The notes under the pieces are model-generated. The model saw only the letters and a list, made by a program, of their open reading frames with translations, had not been told where the DNA came from and searched no databases. This document shows positions 1 to 12,300 of a stretch of DNA of 64,000 nt, piece by piece. Both the position numbers and the translations under genes were made by a program. Every line of letters starts with the position of its first letter. Position 1 is the first letter of the stretch. The DNA is from Pisaster brevispinus. Lineage: Eukaryota; Echinodermata; Asteroidea; Forcipulatida; Asteriidae. Where the stretch lies: NCBI GenBank assembly GCA_023634235.1, contig JAMKCF010000008.1, forward strand, positions 14,991,627 through 15,055,626, read 5' to 3'.

Positions 1-205
1 GTCAAAATGAGATTGTTATAGTACAATTCATCTTAAACTTGTGGTACACTTATAAATCATGTGCCGGGAAAACAGAGTAGTCTTTGTGCAATCAGCACAT
101 GAACAGGATGGAACCCAACTTGGAAGCCACCAACATTTTCTGTTGTTCAAAACTGACTCTTTGAAAGCTGATAAAGGCTGAAGTTGCAAGTCTGTTAATA
201 CTTAC

Positions 206-327
206 ACTTGTGTATCCACATGGTGTCCATGCACTCGTCTCTATTGATGTGAGGATGTCACGTCCTACTTCTAAAAGATATGGATCTTTGGTTGCTTGGT
301 ATAGGTACATCACGCTCTCTATTAACT
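206..327 (-). CDS. EDEM2: EDEM2 coding exon 9 (last one in the window)
   Basis: Encodes [20 protein letters not shown], then [21 protein letters not shown]. Its first Glu (372) is the third conserved acidic residue. Acceptor CTATAG, donor GTAAGT. The next exon should lie to the left of position 1. Confidence 0.94.
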
Positions 328-3300
328 CTATAGATAGATGGATACAAAGAACTCAAATTCAATATAGGTAGATGGATACAAAAAGAACTCAAATTCAATA
401 TAGGTAGATGGATACAAAGAACAATCAGGGTGATTGTTTCTTGAAGCTTTTGAGCAGAAAATAATGCTATGCAAGTTTATTGTAATACATTTATTGTCCA
501 GTTCTTGTTAATCCTTATTTCTGATTGGTCAATTGTGGTGTAAAATATACTCATAATTAACCCCTTGCACTGATGTCACACTGTCTAGCCATTTTGGAAG
601 TCAAACTGGTGTGTGTCTAACTGCACGAGAGTCACCTCAAATGCACATCTACAGGAGAGTGACAGGGAATGTGACTCCTAAAATAGTGCATTACAGAGCG
701 TGTTCACAGAACAGGCCTTTTTTGCAGTGCATCATAGGCAAGATTTGGTCTTCATGCAGTGCCCACTGCATGGCTCTGATTGTTTAGGTTCATTCTTGGT
801 TTGCAAAGTAGCGAAGTTGCGAGGCTTGTGATTGTGTTCATGCCTGCCATTTGAAGATCCTAAGCTGCCCGAGTGCCACCGAGTTGTGAATGTGATTTTC
901 TTCAGTCGGCCCTTTTAGGGAAAATGACCTCTTCCGGGGAACACTGTAGAGGGCGCACTGTATTGTGAACAGCCTGTATTGAATGGAATCCTTGTGCTTG
1001 GTCCTTGTGGGTTTTTATTTGTGTCATTGCCATATAAAATACACACATTTTCATTTACCTGGCCTCAGTGGGTAGCCTTCTCTTTTATCAATAACTTTAT
1101 TTGTTACAATATTGAAGAACTCTGGAGTGAAACCTAATTGTCGCCACACTTGATGGTAGTTATGCAAAGTCTTCATGGCCTCATCTGTTTTACCCAAAAG
1201 GCTCTGTAATCAATTGGAACAAAAGTAAAACTTCAAACTTAAGAACATACTTAAATCTCAAATTGAATATGCACATTTTATGTACACTACGGCTGTCAAC
1301 GTGGCCACATATTCTATTTAGCATGTGTACAAGTATAATCATAGATAATAATCAGTTTTTATATAGCACTTTATCTACAGCCGTGTCAAAGTGCTTATAG
1401 ATATGTTTTAAAGACAGGTTTGGTAAAGTTTTTAATTATGAGACCCATTTATGTAGCACCTTGTACGTGTTTACAAGGTGCTGTAGCGCAATCTGCAGCC
1501 AACCATACCAGAAAACATATGGGCAGACCCCTTCTCTTATTGATAAGTGTACTTGGTTCTCTAATACATGCATTACACAACACACAGGACCAACGGCTTA
1601 ATGTCCCATCCAAGGGACAAAGCAATAACGGTCAAGTGTCTTTACCAGGACTCAAACCCACACTCTGCTAATCAGAAACATTAGAGCTTGAGTCCTTGCT
1701 CTAGACCACTCGGCCACGGTATGCCACTATGCATATAATCTTGTCTCAACATCATGTCATCAGATATGCACATAAGGCAATTCATTAGGAATGGGAGAGT
1801 TTGGGACGCTCGGTGGCTGCAGACATACCGGGTAACTTTTGAGCATGCCCACATTTGTGAGAACAATGGAGTTACCTGATAAGTCTGCTGCCACCTAGTG
1901 TCCCCAAAAGTCTCTCATCAAATCTGTGCACCAAAAAAGCAATGTTCACCACTAGCCAAATTGTACATGCTTATTATGGCAGGTGCAGTTATTGCATAGT
2001 TGTAAGTTAACGTTACCTGTAAGCCTGGCCAGTATGCTTCCAGTGACTGGAATACAGGCATTGTGATTTGACCTTTCTTCATGTTGACCCACATGTACCA
2101 GTCATCTCGCTTCATGAACTGCTTTGTCAAATTTTCATACTCTGAAAAAAAAAAGTAGCAAATCAAACGTTCATATCTCTAATGAGGCACTCTACAACAT
2201 TAATACCCCTGTTCATCAGGCAAACTTAAATCATCCCTCAAACTTTCTCAACTCTCTGGGAACATGCAACCTCAAGCTGCTTAAATTAGCGCTGAGGAGT
2301 TGATCCAACACAATACTGTCTCAGCCCTCTCGGGTTGCCATTTATACACATGGGTGAAGAGAAGCAATTATGGTTCAGTGCCTTGCCCAAGGGTACGAGT
2401 GTCATGACCCACACTCTGATGATTCAGCCATTAGAACTTGAGTCCGATGATTGCACTAGAGTCAGAGCAGCCAACATTTGCATCTTACAATCAGGGAGGT
2501 TTTGAACAACAATCAGGGAGATATTTAGAATTACGAATCAACATAGTAGGGAACAAGTTTCCATAATCAGGACAATTGTCAAATTTGTTCATCAGAACCT
2601 GGACAGATAGGTTGATTTTCAGGGAACTTCCTGCAGAATCGAGGAGGGTTGGAAGCTCTGCTAGACCGCTCGACCATGCAATTTGACTCCCAAACTGGCA
2701 GCCAATAGTTGTGTATAAAGTCAGTGCCAGGGGCCTATTATGAGTTGTACTTTTTTAGGTGTGGTACAGTTTGAAGAATTTGCGATGGTTATCAAGAAAG
2801 TGGAGCAAAATATCTATTTTTTAAGAACCCTTACTACCCTACACACAATCCAAAAACCAACTGCATGTTTTTGTTTGATTGTTGGACTGAAGACTGTACT
2901 AGTTAACTAACAATAACTTGCAAGGGATCAGGCATACCGACACCCTCAGGGTCCAACAGTTAAGGTGTTGAGTTATCATGATGTAGTAGATTTTATAAAG
3001 TGAGGAAGGATCCTAGTAAATCACTCTAGGGTGATTGGGTGGAGCTTGAAAATCAGCTCTTTTATTTGCACATATTTCTCTTCAAATACCAAAAAGAAGA
3101 ACTTTTGTAGAGGAAGTTACCCCAAAACATGTCCAGTAATTCAGTGTTTCCAAGCAGCAAGCTTCCCTTGACGAGATACTCCAGCAGTGAGTCTACCCCT
3201 GCACCTATGCCTGAATCCAATGCTGTCCACTTCCTTGTCAGGACATCAATGTGGTTACCAAACTGTTGGGTTAAAGGCAATGTTTGCTTTTGTAAAATGA

Positions 3301-6300
3301 TCATCCACTTGTAGTTTTAAGTACAAGTTTAACCAGTTAGGGCCTGCACACACAACATTTTTATGGAAGTGCAAAGAGAAGTCTCATAAACCTGTTTTTG
3401 TTTTCTTCTTCTAAGAGTTCAGGAATGCCTCCGGCAGACATGTATACACGCTGTAACAGACAAGGACATTCCATTGTATAGTATGCGAAAGCATGCACTC
3501 ACCATGTTGTGCTTGGCTCAATAGTACAAAAAGGGACAAAGGGTACTGTAATTCATGCCCGAAATCTCCCTTTTACTGAGGTGTATTGTGTAGTGCCTCA
3601 TTCCAGAACTTTGCCTTTTGTTGGACAAACCAGGATTACAAGAGATTGATAGGCTGCCACCATTGTCTACCATTGTATTTCAGATGGGAGGTAAATCTGA
3701 GATTCCAGCATGTCATGGCTAATCATTGTCCGTGGCTTAGGGCCAAAGTGTTCGGCCGATTCATGACGAACACATATCACATTTTTTTGAAAGAGAAAAC
3801 CAAATCATGGACAATTTTATGAGAATGTTTGTCTTTACTTTGTTTAGTCAGGGTTTCCTTGTGAAAAACAATATTCTCAAAAAAAAATAAATAAATAAAA
3901 ATTGGTTCAGAATTTAAGACAATTTTGGTGATAAGTGGTTTAGAGTCCCTGAAAAAAAAATCCTACCAGTCCAATATCAGATCGTGACTTCCATATTGAA
4001 CTGAGAGCCTTGAGTGCCGTCTCTTCAAATACAGGATCTCCGGTCAGTCTACTTAATGTCCCAAACTCGATGGCGTACGTTCCGACACATGCTGTACACG
4101 TGACCGGAGTCTCTCCTGATGGTACCCCGTGGGCTAAGTTGACCGTACCATAAGGCATCCCCGTTGGTGTGTTAAAAGCTGGTGACATAAACAGAACGAA
4201 CTCTTCTTAAACATATAGTTACACTCTGTAGCCAATCCAACACTACTAGAAAAAAACAGGCCCCACCTTTCCTGATTATCAGTATGGTGTCAGTAAGGAG
4301 AGAGTCTGGGGTGTCTTTTTGACTAGACACCCTACTTTCACTTACAACAGTGTTGTGAACAGAAGCACAAGCTATTGTAAACAATATTATAAACAATACC
4401 ATTTCAAAAGTTTTTCCAAATGTTTTTGTTTTATAAATATAGCATTCCATGGCTCTTTTCTTGTCATTATTTTCAACTTTTGAAAATGAATTTTCATTGT
4501 CTGTAAATGCTAATCCATATGTATACATGTATGCTTTGATCGGCAGCGCAAATTCCTATTGTTATGAATAATGGATTGCAATTGAATTCAAATCCTGCCA
4601 ACTCTTTGACCTGCTTTCTCTTACCTGGTAGGATTCTCCTGGCCACTTTTTCAGCCATGGCCAGAAGGGGTCCAGTGCAGGGCCAGCCTGGTTCCAGATC
4701 TTCCCCAGCTCTCTGGGACAACAGGTGAGCAGATAGCAATCCTCCAACAACTACAAGTGACAGTAGCAAGAGGTGTACAAATAAAATAAACAGTACAACT
4801 CAGGTCATTACTGCCATTTATAAACTTAATCGATAAGCAATTTGCGAATTAAACTTGACTAATGTCTGGCAAAATGCCCTTACATACGCCAACTTATAAA
4901 TGGAACTATGCTACCCCACAAGGTTTTCTTTGTTCTAGTGGTACCCCACAGAGAATTTCTTCAGAAAAGGGAATAATAGAACAATGGAGGTACCTCGTAA
5001 CTTCCATTTGTAAGGGTGTGTGAGCTTACATGGGCACCAATAATGCATCAGGTAATTACATACCAGTACTCAATGTAAAGGATACTTAGTAATAGTATGC
5101 ATGCCTCTGCAAAACCAGTGAGCGCTGCATGAAATTTGACCCCTTGCAAAAGAGTATGGGACAGGAATTGAAAAATTTACAAAACAGAAAAGTTTGACAG
5201 AATTTGATATATATTAATGGGCTTTTTAACAAAAAGGGCATTTATGAATGGGAGCCGTGTAAGACCTCAACACCACTCTTTTATTCCCTTAGTAATGCCA
5301 CATAACTCCTGAAGCCTTTTCTGGTAATGAAAACAACAAACGAGAAAATTGAATTAGCTGACATTGTAAACTGCTTACCAACCAAAAAAACCTATGGTAT
5401 AAAGGCCAAAAATAGTAAGTCACCCGACGAAAAATCACATTTGATGAACACAGATAAAATCATTTACCTCTGATGTTAGTTTCAAACACGGACACGTTGA
5501 TGTCTTCAGAGAAATCCAGGTGGTTCCCCAGCAGCTTAGAAACTCTCCGGAACTCACTGTAGTTACCCATAATGGCCAAAGTGTCCAAGGCATCAATGAG
5601 TGTCAAGGAGTAGCTGGAGACAACATACAAATGTGTGTATCACCTCTTTATACCCATTTTATACTTAGAGGGGCTGTGGCATCATGATCAAAGCAGACCT
5701 GTGGCTGTCATGAACTCTCACCCAGTTACAGCACACGCGCTCTCCATAGATATGATAATAATAATAATTTATTGATTTAAGTGCATAACAAAATAATCAA
5801 GAAATAATGTTAAATAAAGAGGCCTATGTTGTGGAATTCTGATGGATTAAAAAAGGATCTGCCTGGAGAATGTTAAGTCATCTAATATATTTGAAAATAA
5901 AAGAAAAATATCTCCAGCAAACAGCAGGACAAATTATGATAACAGCTTTTAATGCAGAAAATGACGATTGTACATTGTAAGATTGCCTACTGGTGTTATC
6001 TTTGAATATCTGTTTCTGTTTCCAAGTATCTTTAAACGCCAAAGCACCAACACTCTTTCGGATCTATGGTCATTTTAAAACTAACCTTCCCCATGAGTCT
6101 ACGCCATCACAGGTCAAAGGTCGAAGTTCATCATAGGGGAAAGCATTGTTTAAATAATTCTCGTAGCCGTGGTAGAACATTGCACGCACTCTCTCTCTGC
6201 ACAAAAGGAAAAACAACATAAAAGACTTTAATCCAAAGAATTTCAGGACAAAAAGCTCAAAATTAGCGGATTGGTAATTATTAAAAAATAAAATAAAATA

Positions 6301-9300
6301 AAACAATTTATAAGTTTCAATCTGAAAGTTCTCGTGTTGGCTAAATTTAAAATATCAATCCTCTATCCTCATAAATGTATGAGGGCGCTTTTGTCCGAAC
6401 ATGATGAAATTGCTTAGGCATTTCTGTCAGCTTAATGACCAGCAGACATGGCAGAAGATAAAAAATAAATTAAAAATTGAAATGTCCCCATATAACCCTC
6501 TGCTCTGGTCGTCATGACCATCAGGAGAATCAAGCAAATTTTAATCTTTTATGATTTTACTTCTAAAGTTCTATTCTACTATTTTGACGAATTGACTTAG
6601 TAAAAAATTACTAAAATAATAAAAATTATATAGTTAGTAACTAAGTTAGTTAGCTACCACAACGATTTTCCACTTAATATCATTATGTGGTAACTAATCG
6701 CAGCTTAAGCAGTCTTTGTCACATCCCTTTATTTCGAGTTTTTTGATAATTTTACCGCCAGTCTACGTACAACATCATACCATCGATGTACTGTCAATCA
6801 TGACTGTACGACCGTTGGCACGATAAACTATGAATCGGATTGCACAGTGCATAGTCAGTCAGTGGTCATGGTGGTTGGGCATGTTGGGCGTACAAATGTA
6901 AGATATTAAAATAAATTCAAAGCTAACTAGACATGTTGCATTTGTGCACAAATGCCGAGCTGTTTCGTCATAACTTTTTCAAATTACTCAACTGAATTTG
7001 AAAGTTTTTTTTGTATTCAAAGTAGTTATGACGTTCAAGCCTGTTTAAAAAAGAATTTGGATTATACGTTTTGTAAGCAATTTATGACTAAAAGGTGCAA
7101 AAAATAGAAAAAATCATAAAAAATCATGTGATGACGTCATTATGACGTCATTTCAGAATTTACAAGAACTTGCCAATATCCAACAACCTACCAAGTTTCA
7201 ACATGATCGCACTAACACTTAGGGAGATATACGACATTAAAAAAGGCACCTTTAATGCCGCGTCACGTGACCCCCGATGACGTCATCGATCTGAAATTTC
7301 ACACATATGATGGCTGCTCGACGATCAACATGTGTGTAAATTTTGAAGTGATTACACAAAACTTCACAACACACATCTTCAAAAAGTCCATTTTGATCAG
7401 TTTTCAACCTGCCACTAGAGGGCGCTCTTGGAAATTGTGACGTCATCGGTATTTTTGTTTATTTACCCACCCTTGCCAGACAATAACATCGTTGAAAGCA
7501 ACTTCATAACTATTTCCACTTTTGAATAACGAGGCACTTCCTGTTTCGACCGGAAGTAGAGGTCATGTGAGGTCACGCACACCGAATAAAATGAAGACCT
7601 AATTTATCCCGATCCAATCCCGCAATTAGAAACCTACGGTCTCTTGTGGCTGATTTGTTACGGATTTTCAAATATTTAAAATATAAACCTTTAAGATGAC
7701 GTCACGTGACAGGTGATGACGTCATCATGACATCATTGTTTTAAAATCGCCTTAACTTTTTGAAATTAATCAACCGAATATGAAAGTTTTTTGTATTCAA
7801 AGCAGTTATGACATATCAACCCTGTTTAAAAAAGAATTTGGATTATACCACGTTTTGTAAGCAATTTATGACTAAAATGTGCAAAAAATTGAAAAAATCA
7901 TAAAAAATCATGTGATGACGTCATCATGACGTCATTTCAAAATTTACAAGAACTTGCCAATATCTTACAGCCTACCAAGTTTCAACATGATCGCACTAAT
8001 ACTACGGGACTTATACGACTTCAAAAAAGGCACCTTTAATGCCGCGTCACGTGACCCCTGATGACGTCATTGATCTGAAACTTCACATATATGATTGCTG
8101 CCTGACCGTCAGCACGTGTGTAAATTTTGAAGTGATTACACAAAACTTCTCCACACACATCTTCAAAAAGTCCATTTTGATAAGTTTTCAACCTGCCGCT
8201 AGAGGGCGCTCTTGTGTGTTGTGACGTCATCGGTATTTTTTTTTTAATTGCCCACCCTTGCCAAACAATAACATCGTTGAAAGCAACTTCATAAGTATTT
8301 CCACTTTTGAATTACAAGGCACTTCCTGTTTCGACCGGAAGTAGAGGTCATGTAAGGTCACGCACACTGAATAAAATGAAGACCTAATTTATCCCCACCC
8401 TATCCCGCAAACAGAAACCTACGGTCTTTTGTGGTTGATTTGATATAGATTTTCAAACATTTAAAATAGAAACCTTTAAGATGACGTCACGTGACTGGTG
8501 ATGACGTCATCATGACATCATTGTTTTAGGATCATTATTGCACCAATGCCTTTCATCACTGAAAGTTTCATTGCAATTGCTCTTTGGGAACTATGCAAAA
8601 GGCCGCTTAGAACGATTTGTCCATCATGTCAATGACTTCCTGTGTCTGAAACATAAAAATAAAAAAAACTAGACATATTGCATTTGTGCACAAATGCCAA
8701 GCTGTTTCGCCATTACTTTTTCAAAAAATCATAAAAAATCATGTGATGACGTCATCATGACGTCATTTCAGAATTTACAAGAACTTGCCAATATCCAACA
8801 ACCTACCAAGTTTCAACATGATCGCACTAACACTTAGGGAGATATATACAACATTAAAAAAGGCACCTTTAATGCCGCGTCACGTGACCCCCGATGACGT
8901 CATCGATCTGAAATTTCACACATATGATGGCTGCCTGACGATCAACATGTGTGAAAATTTTGAAGTGATTACACAAAACTTCACCACACACATCTTCAAA
9001 AAGTCCATTTTGATCAGTTTTCAACCTACCGCTAGAGGGCGCTCTTGTGTATTGTGACGTCATCGGTAATTATTTTTAATTACCCACCCTTGCCAGACAA
9101 TAACATCGTTAAAAGCAACTTCATAACTATTTACACTTTTGAATAACGAGGCACTTCCTGTTTCGACCGGAAGTAGAGGTCATGTGAGGTCACGCACACT
9201 GAATAAAATGAAGACCTAACTTATCCCTATACAATCCCACAAACAGAAACCTACGGTCTCTTGTGGCTGATTTGTTACAGATTTTCAAATATTTAAAATA

Positions 9301-12300
9301 GAAACCTTTAAAATGACGTCACGTGACAGGTGATGACGTCATCATGACATCATTGTTTTAGGATCATTATTGCACCAATGCCTTTCATCACTGAAAGTTT
9401 CATTGCAATTGCTCATTAGGAACTATGCAAAAGGCTGCTTAGAACGAACGTGTGTTATCTCAATGGCTCTTTTTACTGAAACAGACAAATAAAAAAAGGA
9501 AAACAAACTAGACATGTTGCATTTGTGCACAAATGCCGAGCTGTTTCGTCATAACTTTTTCAAATTACTCAACTGAATTTGAAAGTTTTTTTTGTATTCA
9601 AAGTAGTTATGACGTTCAAGCCTGTTTTAAAAAGAATTTGGATTATACCACGTTTTGTAAGCAATTTATGACTAAAAGGTGCAAAAAATAGAAAAAATCA
9701 TAAAAAATCATGTGATGACGTCATCATAACGTCATTTCAGAATTTACAAGAACTTGCCAATATCCAACAATCTACCAAGTTTCAACATGATCGCACTAAC
9801 ACTTAGGGAGATATACGACTTTAAAAAAGGCACCCTTAATGCCGCGTCACGTGACCCCCGATGACGTCATCGATCTGAAATTTCACACATATGATGGCTG
9901 CTCGACGATCAACATGTGTGTAAATTTTGAAGTGAATACACAAAACTTCACCACACACATCTTCAAAAAGTCCATTTTGATCAGTTTTCAACCTGCCGCT
10001 AGAGGGCGCTCTTGTGTGTTGTGACGTCATCGGTATTTTTTTTTAATTACCCACCCTTGCCAGACAATAACATAGTTGAAAGCAACTTCATAACTATTTC
10101 CACTTTTGAATAACGAGGCACTTCCGGTTTCGACCGGAAGTAGAGGTCATGTGAGGTCACGCACACTGAATAAAATGAAGACCTAATTTATCCCTATACA
10201 ATCCCGCAAACAGAAACGTACGGTCTCTTGTGGCTGATTTGTTACAGATTTTCAAATATTTAAAATAGAAACCTTTAAGATGACGTCACGTGACAGGTGA
10301 TGACGTCATCATGACCTCATTGTTTTAGGATCATTATTGCACCAATGCCTTTCATCACTGAAAGTTTCATTGCAATCGCTCATTAGGAACTATGCAAAAG
10401 GCCGCTTAGAACGAACGTGTGTTATGTCAATGGCTCTTTTTACTGAAACAGACAAATAAAAAAAGGAAAAAACTAGATATATTGCATTTGTGCACAAATG
10501 CCGAGCTGTTTCGCCATAACTTTTTCAAAAAATCATAAAAAATCATGTGATGACGTCATCATGACGTCATTTCAGAATTTACAAGAACTTGCCAATATCC
10601 AACAACCTACCAAGTTTCAACATGATCGCACTAACACTTAGGGAGATATATACAACATTAAAAAAGGCACCTTTAATGCCGCGTCACGTGACCCCCGATG
10701 ACGTCATCGATCTGAAATTTTACACATATGATGGCTGCCTGACGATCAACATGTGTGTAAATTTTGAAGTGATTACACAAAACTTCACCACACACATCTT
10801 CAAAAAGTCCATTTTGATCAGTTTTCAACCTGCCGCTAGAGGGCGCTCTTGTGAATTGTGACGTCATCGGTAATTTTTTTTAATGACCCACCCTTGCCAG
10901 ACAATAACATCGTTGAAAGCAACTTCATAACTATTTACACTTTTGAATTACGAGGCACTTCCTGTTTCGACCGGAAGTAGAGGTCATGTGAGGTCACGCA
11001 CACTGAATAAAATGAAGACCTAATATATCCCTATACAATCCCGCAAACAGAAACCTACGGTCTCTTGTGGCTGATTTGTTACGGATTTTCAAATATTTAA
11101 AATAGAAACCTTTAAGATGACGTCACGTGACAGGTGATGACGTCATCATGACATCATTAGTTTTAAAATCATTATTGCACCAATGCCTTTCATCACTGAA
11201 AGTTTCATTGCAATTGCTCTTTAGGAACTATGCAAAAGGCCGCTTAGAACGAACGTGCGTTATGTCAATAGCCTTTTTTACTGAAACTGACAAATAAAAA
11301 AAAAACTAGACATATTGCATTTGTGCACAAATGCCGAGCTGTTTCGCCATAACTTTTTCAAAAAATCATAAAAAATCATGTGATGACGTCATCATGACGT
11401 CATTTCAGAATTTACAAGAACTTGCCAATATCCAACAACCTACCAAGTTTCAACATGATCGCACTAACACTTAGGGAGATATATACAACATTAAAAAAGG
11501 CACCTTTAGAGCCGCGTCACGTGACCCCCGATGACGTCATCGATCTGAAATTTCACACATATGATGGCTGCCTGACGATCAACATGTGTGTAAATTTTGA
11601 AGTGATTACACAAAACTTCACCACACACATCTTCAAAAAGTCCATTTTGATCAGTTTTCAACCTGCCGCTAGAGGGCGCTCTTGTGTATTGTGACGTCAT
11701 CGGTAATTTTTTTTAATTACCCACCCTTGCCAGACAATAACATCGTTGAAAGCAACTTCATAACTATTTACACTTTTGAATTACGAGGCACTTCCTGTTT
11801 CGACCGGAAGTAGAGGTCATGTGAGGTCACGCACACTGAATAAAATGAAGACCTAATATATCCCTATACAATCCCGCAAACAGAAACCTACGGTCTCTTG
11901 TGGCTGATTTGTTACGGATTTTCAAATATTTAAAATAGAAACCTTTAAGATGACGTCACGTGACAGGTGATGACGTCATCATGACATCATTAGTTTTAAA
12001 ATCATTATTGCACCAATGCCTTTCATCACTGAAAGTTTCATTGCAATTGCTCTTTAGGAACTATGCAAAAGGCCGCTTAGAACGAACGTGCGTTATGTCA
12101 ATAGCCTTTTTTACTGAAACTGACAAATAAAAAAAAATAAAAAAATAATAAAAAAAACTTTAACGAAAACAAGAGCTGTTTCGCTGCGCTTTGCTGCGAA
12201 ACAGCTAATAAAAAATAATAAAAAAAACTTTAACGAAAACAAGAGCTGTTTCGCTGCGCTTTGCTGCGAAACAGCTAAAAAAATAATAACAAAAACTTTA

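Noticed and set aside
4172..4528. 118-codon minus-strand ORF next to EDEM2 exon 5
   Set aside because: It is intron 4 sequence; the exon boundary set by phase and family alignment stops at 4178.
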